A program made the translations under genes and the position numbers. A stretch of 64,000 nucleotides of DNA, taken from NCBI RefSeq assembly GCF_019977735.1, contig NZ_AP025018.1, forward strand, positions 5,026,580 to 5,090,579. Direction: 5' to 3'. Source of the stretch: Calothrix sp. PCC 7716. GTDB lineage: Bacteria; Cyanobacteriota; Cyanobacteriia; Cyanobacteriales; Nostocaceae. The notes under the pieces were generated by a model, which saw nothing but the letters and a program-made list of their open reading frames with translations, was not told the origin of the DNA and searched no databases. Within the stretch, counting starts at the first letter, position 1, and each line of letters starts with the position of its first letter. This document shows, piece by piece, positions 1 through 7,820 of this stretch.

Positions 1-330
1 TATACTTTAGTACGGTTAACCGAACTTCGCCAAGCGAAAAAACCAGTATTTGTAAATTTTTCCGCTGCTTGGTGCGTAAGTTGTCTCGTCAACGAACAAG
101 TAGCTTTAAATCAACCAGATACAATTGCTGCTTTTAAATCAAAAGGCGTTACTTTACTTAAAGCCGACTGGACAAATCGTAACCCAGAAATTACCAAAGC
201 ATTAGAATCTTTTGGGCGTAGCGGAGTACCATTGTATGTTTTATATTCTGCTACCAACTCCGACAAGCCGATAATTTTACCTCAGTCGCTTTCTGTAAGC
301 GAAGTTGTAAACACCTTGCAAAGAATTTAA
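1..330 (+). CDS. C-terminal thioredoxin domain of a DsbD-like thiol:disulfide interchange protein (5' end outside window)
   Basis: The reading frame is open from base 1 and ends at TAA 328-330, giving 109 residues. The fragment contains a thioredoxin-type active site, WCVSC, after a FVNFSAAWC strand, and a cis-proline-like GVPLYV segment. This is the layout of the C-terminal periplasmic domain of DsbD/CcdA-fused thiol:disulfide interchange proteins. These pass electrons from the membrane domain to periplasmic or lumenal thiols. The membrane part would lie upstream of the window. The gene ends 14 bases before a redoxin lipoprotein on the same strand, so the two may act together in extracytoplasmic thiol chemistry. 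A stand-alone thioredoxin-like protein is the alternative. Confidence 0.8.
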   Translation, partial: YTLVRLTELRQAKKPVFVNFSAAWCVSCLVNEQVALNQPDTIAAFKSKGVTLLKADWTNRNPEITKALESFGRSGVPLYVLYSATNSDKPIILPQSLSVSEVVNTLQRI

Positions 331-344
331 TTAACAAACCAACC

Positions 345-1055
345 ATGAAAACACGTCTACAAAAACTCGACTGGAAAAAGCTAGCTATAGCAGGAATTAC
401 TACACTAGCTATAGCCTCAACAGCAGGTTGCCAAAGTTCTACTAATTCAGCAGATAGCTCGGTGCCACAAACCGCATCAAGTCCTGTTTCACAAAATACT
501 GATACTACTGCTGTTAGAGTAGGCGCCCCTGCACCTGCATTTACAGCAGTAGATAGCAATGGCAAAACACATAACCTTGCTGATTTCAAAGGTAAAACAG
601 TTGTATTAGAATGGACAAACCACGAATGTCCATTTGTGAAAAAGCATTATGAAAGCAATAATATGCAAGCGCTGCAAAAGGAAAAAACTGGTAAAGGAGT
701 GGTTTGGCTATCAGTAATATCCTCGGCGCCTGGACAGCAAGGAAATGTAACTCCACAAAAAGCCAACGAATTAACAAAAACTCGTAATGCAAACCCGACA
801 GCAGTACTTATTGATGCTGATGGTAAAGTTGGTAAATTGTATCAAGCTCGTACAACGCCTCACATGTATGTAATTGATAAAAATGGCGTATTACAATACA
901 CAGGCGCCATTGATGATAATTCTTCAAAAAATCCTCAAGATGCCAAAACAGCCAATAATTATGTGCGTGCTGCTGTAGATAGCGTCCTCAAGGGTGAAGC
1001 AGTAAAAACATCTACAACTCAACCTTACGGTTGTAGCGTCAAATACGCTTCTTAA
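345..1055 (+). CDS. Redoxin (AhpC/TSA-like) lipoprotein
   Basis: The 236-residue protein starts with a basic segment, a hydrophobic helix and a lipobox STAGC (Cys about residue 29), followed by a Ser/Thr-rich linker, so it should be a lipid-anchored exported protein. From about residue 58 a thioredoxin-fold redoxin domain begins (VGAPAPAF, FKGKTVVLEWTNHECPFVKKHY). The single Cys in HECPF is the expected peroxidatic or thiol-active residue, and no CxxC is present. A C-terminal YGCSVKY motif is often seen in this subgroup. It follows the DsbD-like fragment by 14 bases, which supports a role in periplasmic thiol or peroxide metabolism. The substrate cannot be told from sequence. Confidence 0.8.
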   Translation: MKTRLQKLDWKKLAIAGITTLAIASTAGCQSSTNSADSSVPQTASSPVSQNTDTTAVRVGAPAPAFTAVDSNGKTHNLADFKGKTVVLEWTNHECPFVKKHYESNNMQALQKEKTGKGVVWLSVISSAPGQQGNVTPQKANELTKTRNANPTAVLIDADGKVGKLYQARTTPHMYVIDKNGVLQYTGAIDDNSSKNPQDAKTANNYVRAAVDSVLKGEAVKTSTTQPYGCSVKYAS

Positions 1056-1135
1056 TCTCTTTCTCTGCGCTCTCTGTGCCTCTGTGGTAAAAATATTTGA
1101 ATTATCACCACAGAGACACGGAGGACACAGAGAAA
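1056..1135. repeat. Inverted CTCTGTG-type intergenic repeat between convergent genes
   Basis: Two arms (about 1056-1088 and 1107-1135) carry TCTCTGTGCCTCTGTGGT and its approximate complement ACCACAGAGACACGGAGG, separated by an AT-rich spacer. The pair sits between the convergent redoxin and gatC genes and could act as a bidirectional terminator. A related copy occurs near 62990-63013. Confidence 0.6.
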
Positions 1136-1426
1136 TTATTCGGGATTTAAAATTTTTGGAACTTTGAAAAATTCACCTTCTTGAGCAGGCGCCCCATTTA
1201 GAATTGCTTCACGTTCAGGATAAGGTTGTAAGTTATCGGCGCGTGTGACATTACTAACATCAATTGCTCGCGTGGTGGGAAGAACATCGGTAACGTCTAG
1301 TTCGTCTAATTGGTCTACGTATTCTAAAATACTTCCCAATTGCGTAGTAAATTGCTCTTCTTCTTCGGGTGTTAATTCTAAGCGCGCTAAAAAGGCGACT
1401 TTATGTACTAGTTCGCGATCAATCAT
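1136..1426 (-). CDS. gatC: Aspartyl/glutamyl-tRNA(Asn/Gln) amidotransferase subunit C
   Basis: The 96-residue protein matches GatC over its whole length: VHKVAFLARLELTPEEEEQF at the N-terminus, ILEYVDQLDELDVTDVLPTTRA in the middle, and the typical R-DNLQPY...EGEFFKVPKIL ending. GatC stabilises the GatA-GatB heterodimer, which converts Glu-tRNA(Gln) or Asp-tRNA(Asn) to the amidated form in the cytoplasm. The length is normal for the family. The gene is convergent with the redoxin gene and 149 bases downstream of ycf3 on the same strand, with heptamer repeats between them. Confidence 0.95.
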   Translation of the reverse strand: MIDRELVHKVAFLARLELTPEEEEQFTTQLGSILEYVDQLDELDVTDVLPTTRAIDVSNVTRADNLQPYPEREAILNGAPAQEGEFFKVPKILNPE

Positions 1427-1436
1427 GTTTTTAGTT

Positions 1437-1568
1437 ATGAGTAATGAGTGCTGAGTGCTGAGTGCTGAGTGTAAAGTTTTGAATATAGAGTTGTTGAGTT
1501 TTGAATTTTATTTCCTAACTCATACTCCTAACTCCTCTCCGTTCCTCAGCACTCAGCACTCAGCACTT
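1437..1568. repeat. GAGTGCT heptamer repeats in inverted pair
   Basis: Tandem GAGTGCT units occur at about 1437-1471 and their complement AGCACTC at about 1545-1568, making a potential long hairpin between gatC and ycf3. The same heptamer recurs at 17286-17431. These are short tandemly repeated sequences of the kind common in heterocystous cyanobacteria. Confidence 0.75.
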
Positions 1569-1575
1569 TTAACTT

Positions 1576-2097
1576 TTAAAAGAATATGTCAACTTGGGAG
1601 CGTCCGGTAGTCTTGAGCCAATTTTGTGCTTCGATGTAGTTGTTCGGCGCCAAACGAATTGCACGAATCCAATAATCGGTAGCTTGGTCAAATAGCGCTT
1701 CCCCTGCGTCGTTGTCACCTGCTTCCTTGGCTCTTTCACCTTGGAAGTGGTAAATTACGGCGATGTTATTTAATGCTTGAGGCATTCGTGGGTTTAGTTC
1801 GATGGCTTGGTGGTAATATTCCAAAGCCTTATTATGGTCGCCGTTACTTGCGTATATTAACCCCATGTTGTAAAGAACGTAACTACGGTCATTGGGGTCT
1901 TGTTCGAGTTCTAGCGCTTCGTTGTAATAGTCTAAAGCTTCGGCATACTCACCTTCTGCCTGTGCCGACATTCCGTCACGGTAGTAAACGAACGCTTCTT
2001 TGGCTTTTTTGTTCGCTGGCAGTATCTTGAGGATGATGTCCGCCATTACTGTAAAGGATTTATCGATAAAGTTATCGTTTTTCTGGGTTCTTGGCAT
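1576..2097 (-). CDS. ycf3: Photosystem I assembly protein Ycf3 (TPR)
   Basis: The 173-residue protein is Ycf3 end to end: the N-terminal [30 protein letters not shown], then three TPR units (about residues 38-150: [55 protein letters not shown]), and the terminal [15 protein letters not shown]. Ycf3 is a thylakoid-associated chaperone that acts on PsaA/PsaB during PSI assembly. The length is normal and no residues look missing. It lies upstream of gatC and 32 bases downstream of the SRAP gene, on the same strand. Confidence 0.95.
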   Translation of the reverse strand: MPRTQKNDNFIDKSFTVMADIILKILPANKKAKEAFVYYRDGMSAQAEGEYAEALDYYNEALELEQDPNDRSYVLYNMGLIYASNGDHNKALEYYHQAIELNPRMPQALNNIAVIYHFQGERAKEAGDNDAGEALFDQATDYWIRAIRLAPNNYIEAQNWLKTTGRSQVDIFF

Positions 2098-2129
2098 ATA
2101 TTTATCGTAAAGGTAGGTTTAAAACTAGT

Positions 2130-2795
2130 CTATACAGGCGCCACGCACTCAGGTGTATTGTTTTTGGGACTGTTTACGATGGTGCTTACTGGATATGCCG
2201 TCATAGCTTCGGTTGAATAGGGCTGCAATAGTGGTTGTAACATTTTTGGGTCTTGAACTTGCACATCAAGCCACAAATCGTAATCTTCTGGCTTTAATAT
2301 TACTGGCATTCGGTCGTGAATTGGCGCCATTAGAGAATTGGCACTCGTTGTCAAAATTGTACATGTATCAATTTGTTCGCCAACATTATCGTGCCATTGC
2401 TCCCAAAGTCCAGCAAAGCCAAACGGTTGAGAGTCCTGAAGTTGGAAATAATAAGGCTGTTTTTTACCTTCTGTACGCTGCCACTCGTAAAACCCGTCTG
2501 CTACTACCAAACACCGACGTTTTTTAAACGCTGACCGAAATGAGGGTTTCTCCGCGACTGTTTCTGAACGCGCGTTAATAAGCTTTGATGCGATGCTGGG
2601 GTCTTTTGACCACGAAGGTATTAATCCCCACTGTAATAATTGAAACACACGATGATGTTCTGGATGATGCAATACTGTCATTACGGATTGCGTAGGCGCC
2701 ACATTGTATTGTGGCTTGAAATCTGGAATATCTGGAATATTGAAAACTTCAGCCAATTTTTCCTCTAATCGTGTTAAAGTAAATCTTCCACACAT
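2130..2795 (-). CDS. SOS response-associated peptidase (SRAP/YedK family)
   Basis: The 221-residue protein starts MCGRFT, and Cys2 after Met removal is the nucleophile that crosslinks to abasic sites in SRAP proteins. Other family signatures are present: PQYNVAPTQ, WGLIPSW, INARSETVAEKPSFRSAFKKRRCLVVADGFYEW (with the catalytic Glu) and the HDRMPVIL histidine. YedK/HMCES-type proteins form a thiazolidine link with abasic sites in single-stranded DNA and shield them during replication. The length is typical. It is transcribed with ycf3 and gatC, probably by proximity only. Confidence 0.92.
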   Translation of the reverse strand: MCGRFTLTRLEEKLAEVFNIPDIPDFKPQYNVAPTQSVMTVLHHPEHHRVFQLLQWGLIPSWSKDPSIASKLINARSETVAEKPSFRSAFKKRRCLVVADGFYEWQRTEGKKQPYYFQLQDSQPFGFAGLWEQWHDNVGEQIDTCTILTTSANSLMAPIHDRMPVILKPEDYDLWLDVQVQDPKMLQPLLQPYSTEAMTAYPVSTIVNSPKNNTPECVAPV

Positions 2796-2994
2796 AATTT
2801 AAACCTTTAGTACCTTGCTAAAAATCAATTTCGCGCTTCCGAAAATTAAACATTAGTTTATAAGGGAGATTTCTCTCTTTTTTATACCTTCGATAAGGTA
2901 TATATAAAATTTTATCTTAATTAATGGGTGAATCTGATAATATATAGTTTTTTCCTCCTTCTTAAAAATATCAACTTCATCCCAATTTCTTGGC

Positions 2995-3606
2995 ATGGAA
3001 ACTTTGCGTTTGTTCGATTTTTTACCTTCTGGAAATGGTTATAAGATACGGCTTTTACTAACACAACTGGGGATACCTTTTGAGCGCATAAATCTGGATA
3101 TAACCAAGAGTGAGACTAGGAGTCCAGACTTTCTGAGCAAAAATCCAAATGGTAAAATACCTGTGTTAGAAGTTCAACCGGGTCAGTATTTAGCTGAATC
3201 AAATGCTATCTTGATTTACCTTAGTGAGGGTACTGAGTATTTACCATACGACCGTTGGCAACGCGCTCAAGTTTTACAGTGGTTGTTCTTTGAGCAGTTT
3301 AGTCACGAACCTTACATTGCATCACCGAGATTTTGGATTTCTATTCTCAAAACTCACGAGGAACATCAAGCCGAAATCGAAAAACGACACCAGCAGGGTT
3401 ACGCAGCACTACGCTTAATGGAAAATCATTTACAAACGAATAACTTTTTTGTGGGAGGACGTTACTCGATAGCAGATATCAGCTTATTTGCATACACGCA
3501 TGTGGCGCCTGAAGGTGGTTACGATTTAACACCGTTTCCTGCTATCGGTGCCTGGATTGATCGAATTAAAAGCCAACCCGGATACATCGACATTACAGAA
3601 GATTAA
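2995..3606 (+). CDS. Glutathione S-transferase family protein
   Basis: The 203-residue protein has an N-terminal thioredoxin-like half (LRLFDFLPSGNGYKIRLLLTQLGIPFE, then NGKIPVLE with the cis-Pro, and LAESNAILIYLSE as the glutathione gamma-Glu binding motif). It also has an all-helical C-terminal half (from about residue 85) with the conserved NNFFVGGRYSIADISLFAY segment. It is a cytosolic GST-like enzyme, with Ser in the position (PSGN) used by Ser/Cys-type classes. The substrate is unknown. The gene stands alone between divergent and convergent neighbours and is followed by a perfect palindrome that could terminate it. Confidence 0.88.
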   Translation: METLRLFDFLPSGNGYKIRLLLTQLGIPFERINLDITKSETRSPDFLSKNPNGKIPVLEVQPGQYLAESNAILIYLSEGTEYLPYDRWQRAQVLQWLFFEQFSHEPYIASPRFWISILKTHEEHQAEIEKRHQQGYAALRLMENHLQTNNFFVGGRYSIADISLFAYTHVAPEGGYDLTPFPAIGAWIDRIKSQPGYIDITED

Positions 3607-3617
3607 ACACGCAAAAT

Positions 3618-3645
3618 GTAGAGACTAAACATGTTTAGTCTCTAC
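3618..3645. terminator. 28-bp perfect palindrome, GTAGAGAC family
   Basis: A perfect dyad starts GTAGAGACTAAACA and ends with its exact complement, 12 bases after the GST stop. Two more 28-bp perfect palindromes with the same GTAGAGAC ends but different cores lie at 6458-6485 and 59689-59716. The position suggests transcription termination, but no long T tract follows, so this may be a mobile repeat rather than a classical terminator. Confidence 0.55.
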
Positions 3646-3677
3646 TAGCAGGCGCCTGCTAAAACCTAACTAATTTT

Positions 3678-4220
3678 CTAAGGTTCGCTACGACTACCAT
3701 TACCAATTACTGATATTTTATGGCGATATACAAGTTCTCCACCATACCAGCCAGATAACCCTAAAGCTGTAGCGACTATAAGTGAAATAACAAGTCCCCA
3801 AGGCAGTACCGCAGAAACGGGATGATTCCAACGAATTAGCAAGTTAACAAGCGTTAAACTTAAAACGATAACGTTTAGAATTAGGTGTGCCCAACCTGCG
3901 GTGCGCTTGCGAACTCTCTCAATGCGTAAAAAGTCCATTAGTCCGGTAGCAGCAGCGGCAAGTCCACCAACGAAACCACCAACAATTAACCAGTATGCAC
4001 CCAGTGCCCAGAAACTATCGCGATTAAACCAAAAAACTACATCTGCCAATGTAGAGCCAACAAGAAAGGCAACTGGGAACTGAACCAAAATAGGATGAAT
4101 TGGATGTCCAGCTACTGCTACTGTGCTTGGTACACCAGTATCACGAAATTCGCGACTATCGCTCTCAAGAACAGCAGGAATGTTTGGATATGGGGTAGTG
4201 TTTCTTTGTTCGGTTTCCAT
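3678..4220 (-). CDS. DUF2231 integral membrane protein
   Basis: The 180-residue protein has a soluble N-terminus, then GHPIHPILVQFPVAFLVGS, which is the signature of DUF2231, and four predicted membrane segments (about residues 44-66, 75-98, 108-127, 138-160). It ends in LSGWYGGELVYRHKI, also a family hallmark. The function of this family is not established. The gene is convergent with the GST, and an AGAAACC-type repeat lies between it and the next upstream gene. Confidence 0.85.
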   Translation of the reverse strand: METEQRNTTPYPNIPAVLESDSREFRDTGVPSTVAVAGHPIHPILVQFPVAFLVGSTLADVVFWFNRDSFWALGAYWLIVGGFVGGLAAAATGLMDFLRIERVRKRTAGWAHLILNVIVLSLTLVNLLIRWNHPVSAVLPWGLVISLIVATALGLSGWYGGELVYRHKISVIGNGSRSEP

Positions 4221-4251
4221 AGTTGTTTGTATTAATGGTTTGTTGATAACT

Positions 4252-4318
4252 AGAAACCTGGTTTCTACACGAAATTATTGTTTTAATTACGATATATCGA
4301 CAAAGAAACCAGGTTTCT
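4252..4318. repeat. AGAAACC-GGTTTCT inverted repeat pair
   Basis: AGAAACCTGGTTTCT (4252-4266) and its complement AGAAACCAGGTTTCT (4304-4318) flank an AT-rich spacer. Each arm is itself nearly palindromic. The same family occurs at 15567-15647, 20446-20478, 29346-29765 and 58096-58162, always between genes. Confidence 0.8.
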
Positions 4319-4328
4319 TTCGTTTCTT

Positions 4329-5063
4329 TTAGGCTGAAGGAATTTGCTCTACATAAGCTTCAGCAGCAATAATCAATTGACCAACTTCAGGGTATAAACC
4401 TTTAATAGTCAACGTCATACCTTGCAAATCAAAATTATCCAGGTTTAAGATTTCGCTTGTAGCATCAATCAAGGATTGTGTGATTGACGAGCTTTCTTCT
4501 CCTTGTGGATATTCGACGTTTTCTAAATTAATTGTTTTGCCGTTAGCACTAACAGTTGGAACTGCTGAAAATGCAACTAGATGATTTTCATTGTTATCTA
4601 ATTTTACATCGGCTTTTAGTTCAACTCTATTTTGTCCTGGCAAATAAAAGTCAACTTGCTTCAAACTAACTGCTACAGGTTGACCTGATAAGTTAATTGT
4701 TTGGCTTTGCAATTTGCTGCGAATATAATCGGAGTTAAACGCGCAATTAATATCAGCTTCAGTCAAAACAATTTTTGCACTGCCTTGAGTTGGTCTTGTC
4801 AGTTCAACTTTGCCAAATGCAACGCTAAGAGGATTTATAGCAACATTATCAACCTGCATGTGCAATTCTTCCACACGCAGGCTTTTTTGCATTACTAAAC
4901 CTTCACCATCGATTTTGACGCTATCCACTTCCCCTTGTATAAGCTTTAAAGGGTCTGTTTTTACGTTTACATCTAGGTTTTCTACTTTGTCTAATTGGCT
5001 AGTTATACCAATTTCGGCAGCTTTATTCAACGCCTGCTCGCCTAATCCAGGATTGTTAGGCAT
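4329..5063 (-). CDS. DUF2993 (LmeA-like) phospholipid-binding protein
   Basis: The 244-residue protein shows the DUF2993 pattern: GLGEQALNKAAEIGI, then repeated beta-rich segments (LDVNVKTDPLKLIQGEVDSVKIDGEGLV, MQVDNVAINPLSVAFGKVELTRPTQGSAKIVLTEADINCAF). The family includes mycobacterial LmeA, which binds lipids. Cyanobacterial members are uncharacterised and usually occur alone, as here. No signal peptide is evident at the chosen start, so it may be cytoplasmic or peripherally membrane-bound. It is divergent from the hemerythrin gene. Confidence 0.75.
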   Translation of the reverse strand: MPNNPGLGEQALNKAAEIGITSQLDKVENLDVNVKTDPLKLIQGEVDSVKIDGEGLVMQKSLRVEELHMQVDNVAINPLSVAFGKVELTRPTQGSAKIVLTEADINCAFNSDYIRSKLQSQTINLSGQPVAVSLKQVDFYLPGQNRVELKADVKLDNNENHLVAFSAVPTVSANGKTINLENVEYPQGEESSSITQSLIDATSEILNLDNFDLQGMTLTIKGLYPEVGQLIIAAEAYVEQIPSA

Positions 5064-5338
5064 TATTAGTGCAATCTCCCATCTTAACCTTCACTGTCAA
5101 TCTAGAAAATTGCAATGAAATTTTTCTCTATCTATTGGAATAGGAGGTATTCATTTTGGCTCTATCGAAAAGTATAAATCTAGTTTTGACAATTATTTCT
5201 TTATTTATTAATACAATACAAAAAATAAAATCATGCGTTTCTACCTTACGGTTTTAATGGTAATCGCTCAAAAGTCAGATGGAAGCTCTTAATCTGTGTG
5301 GCAACCTTGAAATTAAGGAATTAAACAAAACCTTTTAA

Positions 5339-5344
5339 GAGGAG
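5339..5344 (+). promoter_or_regulatory. Strong ribosome binding site GAGGAG for the hemerythrin gene
   Basis: GAGGAG lies 9 bases before the ATG at 5354. It is one of the clearest Shine-Dalgarno sequences in the window, fixes this start, and suggests the gene is well translated. Confidence 0.8.
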
Positions 5345-5353
5345 AACACACAA

Positions 5354-6406
5354 ATGGTAGCTACATTAGACGATACCAAGCGCTCTGCTATCGGCATGAA
5401 GCTAGCTGATATGAAAGCTGTGCAAGAATTATTAATTCAAAATGAACAGCAATTTTTGCGCGAATCCACTGATTCTGAAATCTCTGAGCGCTTCCAGAAG
5501 ATGCTCGAAGATGACCAAAAGAATCTAGGTGTGCTAGACACTGTTATCGTACAATACGGCGTACAAGCACAACCTGAGCAAACCATCACCAAAATGATTG
5601 AAACGCTTAAGCAGTTGATGCAAGGTTCAGAGTTAAGCTTCTACGAAAAAGTATTCCAACATGAATTGTTGAAGCATCAACAAGTAATGAGTGGTTTGAC
5701 CATTCATAAGGCAGCACAAAAAGTAGGCGCCGATGTGATGATGGCAATTGGACCATTGAACACCATCAACTTTGAAAACCGCGCGCACCAAGAGCAACTC
5801 AAAGGTGTATTAGAAGTACTAGGTGTTCGTGAACTCACCGGACAAGATGCTGACCAAGGTATCTGGGGACGGGTACAAGATGCTATGGCTGCTTTAAGCG
5901 GTGTATTTGGTAGCGCTGTTACCCAAACCACCGATAAGACTGACATGAACATTCAAGACATTATTCGTCTTGACCACAACAAAGTAAATACCTTGTTCAC
6001 TCAGTTATTTGCTAGCAACGACCCTCAAAAAATTCAAGAGTACTTCGGTCAAATCTACAAAGATTTATTAGTACACTCGATTGCAGAAGAAAAAGTTGTA
6101 TATCCCGCAGTACGTCCTTTCTACGGTGAACAAGACACCAAAGAGTTGTATGACGAACAGGCACAATTGAAAGTAGAGCTAGACCAAGCTAAGGCTATGG
6201 ATCCAGCTTCTCCTCAATTCAAAGACAAAATCAAACAGATCATGGATGCAGTTGGCGACCACATTCGTCAAGAAGAAAGCACCATGTTTGCTGCTATTCG
6301 TAACAACTTCAGCACTGAGCAAAGCGAGCAACTAGCTACACAGTTCAAGAGTGTTAAGAGCGAAGAGCAACAAAAGATGGCTAAAGAAGCCGGCATGATG
6401 AAGTAA
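5354..6406 (+). CDS. Hemerythrin HHE domain protein
   Basis: The 350-residue protein has two helical halves. Residues about 1-190 form a helical bundle-like region of unknown role. From about residue 203 a hemerythrin domain follows, with the expected iron ligands: IIRLDHNKVNTLF (H), LLVHSIAEEKVVYPAV (H...E), and VGDHIRQEESTMFAAI (H...E). Such domains bind a non-heme diiron centre and may sense or bind oxygen, NO or iron. Codon choice is noticeably more GC-balanced than its neighbours, and the strong RBS fits high expression. It stands alone, divergent from the LmeA-like gene, with a palindrome after its stop. Confidence 0.85.
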   Translation: MVATLDDTKRSAIGMKLADMKAVQELLIQNEQQFLRESTDSEISERFQKMLEDDQKNLGVLDTVIVQYGVQAQPEQTITKMIETLKQLMQGSELSFYEKVFQHELLKHQQVMSGLTIHKAAQKVGADVMMAIGPLNTINFENRAHQEQLKGVLEVLGVRELTGQDADQGIWGRVQDAMAALSGVFGSAVTQTTDKTDMNIQDIIRLDHNKVNTLFTQLFASNDPQKIQEYFGQIYKDLLVHSIAEEKVVYPAVRPFYGEQDTKELYDEQAQLKVELDQAKAMDPASPQFKDKIKQIMDAVGDHIRQEESTMFAAIRNNFSTEQSEQLATQFKSVKSEEQQKMAKEAGMMK

Positions 6407-6407
6407 T

Positions 6408-6432
6408 CGTAGGGTGGGCACTGCCCACCGTA
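6408..6432. repeat. GGTGGGCACTGCCCACC intergenic repeat
   Basis: A short dyad (GGTGGGCA/TGCCCACC arms) lies right after the hemerythrin stop. Copies lie at 16075-16095 (split by an insertion, see the MITE) and twice at 27523-27572. It can form a hairpin and may serve as a terminator. Confidence 0.6.
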
Positions 6433-6457
6433 CATATTCGATACAATATTAAAATTT

Positions 6458-6485
6458 GTAGAGACGTGATTAATCACGTCTCTAC
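6458..6485. terminator. 28-bp perfect palindrome, GTAGAGAC family
   Basis: A perfect dyad with left arm GTAGAGACGTGATT and exactly complementary right arm lies between the hemerythrin and M20 genes. It is the same length as the palindromes at 3618-3645 and 59689-59716, with a different core. Confidence 0.5.
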
Positions 6486-6532
6486 ATTGTTTTGTAACTA
6501 TCATGGAAAAAAGTATGTAGTTTAATTGAGAT

Positions 6533-7720
6533 ATGTTGACTGATATAAAAGACTTAGCAACAAAGTTGGCGCCTCGCTTAATTGAAATTCGTCGTCACCT
6601 GCATTCGCACCCAGAACTAAGCGGTCAGGAATACCAAACGGCAGCTTTTGTTGCTGGTGTTTTATCTTCGAGTGGTTTACATGTACAAGAAGGTGTAGGT
6701 AAAACTGGTGTAATTGGAGAGTTGCAAGGTACTGGAGAAAGTAATCGCATTTTAGCAATTCGTACTGATATGGATGCACTACCAATTCAGGAACGCACAG
6801 GATTAGATTTTACCTCCCGCGCGTCGGGTGTAATGCACGCTTGTGGTCACGATGTCCACACAACAGTTGGTTTAGGAACAGCGATGATATTGTCGCAGTT
6901 AGCAGAAGAATTACCAGGAAAAGTTCGGTTTTTATTTCAACCTGCTGAGGAAATTGCCCAAGGTGCGAGTTGGATGGTTAAAGATGGGGCAATGAATGAT
7001 GTTACGGCAATACTGGGAATACATGTTTTTCCATCAATACCTGGTGGTTCGGTTGGGTTACGTTACGGCGCCCTAACTGCTGCGGCTGATGATTTAGAGA
7101 TTATTATTGTAGGAGAATCGGGACACGGCGCCCGTCCACACGAAGCAGTCGATGCAATTTGGATAGCTTCGCAGGTAATAACAACACTACAACAAGCGAT
7201 TAGTCGAACCCAAAACCCATTACGTCCCGTAGTATTGAGTATTGGACAAATTAATGGAGGACGGGCGCCGAACGTAATTGCCGATAAAGTAGAATTAAAA
7301 GGAACAGTACGCTCATTACATCCAGAAACACGAGCAAATTTACCAGCTTGGATAGAAACAATTGTAGCCAACGTTTGTGACTCGTATGGCGCCAAATATG
7401 AAGTTAACTATCGTCAAGGAGTTCCCAGTGTCCAAAACGATTATACGTTAACGCAATTACTACAATCAGCAGCCGAAGAAGCATGGGGATGTGAAAGAGT
7501 ACAAGTCCTACCAGAACCAAGCTTAGGCGCCGAAGATTTTTCAGTATATTTAGATTATGCACCTGGTAGCATGTTCCGTCTAGGTGTAGGCTTTAAAGAA
7601 AGACCCACCAACTACCCATTACATCATCCGCAATTTGAAGTAGATGAAAATGCCATAATTACAGGTGTAGTCACAATGGCATATGCTGCATCTAAATTTT
7701 GGAACACAAATGCATCGTAA
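6533..7720 (+). CDS. M20 family metallo-amidohydrolase (hippurate hydrolase/IAA-amino acid hydrolase-like)
   Basis: The 395-residue protein is a complete M20D-type peptidase: RRHLHSHPELSGQEYQTA at the N-terminus, RTDMDALPIQE, and the metal-binding HACGHDVHTT (His, Asp), followed by FQPAEEIAQGA with the catalytic Glu pair. A dimerisation domain (about residues 185-300) follows, and the distal His lies in PLHHPQFEVDE. These cytosolic enzymes remove acyl groups from N-acyl amino acids or related amides using two divalent metals. Six GGCGCC palindromes fall in the gene. The physiological substrate is not deducible. Confidence 0.88.
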   Translation: MLTDIKDLATKLAPRLIEIRRHLHSHPELSGQEYQTAAFVAGVLSSSGLHVQEGVGKTGVIGELQGTGESNRILAIRTDMDALPIQERTGLDFTSRASGVMHACGHDVHTTVGLGTAMILSQLAEELPGKVRFLFQPAEEIAQGASWMVKDGAMNDVTAILGIHVFPSIPGGSVGLRYGALTAAADDLEIIIVGESGHGARPHEAVDAIWIASQVITTLQQAISRTQNPLRPVVLSIGQINGGRAPNVIADKVELKGTVRSLHPETRANLPAWIETIVANVCDSYGAKYEVNYRQGVPSVQNDYTLTQLLQSAAEEAWGCERVQVLPEPSLGAEDFSVYLDYAPGSMFRLGVGFKERPTNYPLHHPQFEVDENAIITGVVTMAYAASKFWNTNAS

Positions 7721-7820
7721 TAAGGACTTCAGTCCTTACCTCACCAACCAAAAAGAAACAAGGTACTAACAATCTTGTGGCACGGGCATCCTTGCCCGCC
7801 CCTTTTAAATAACATTAAAA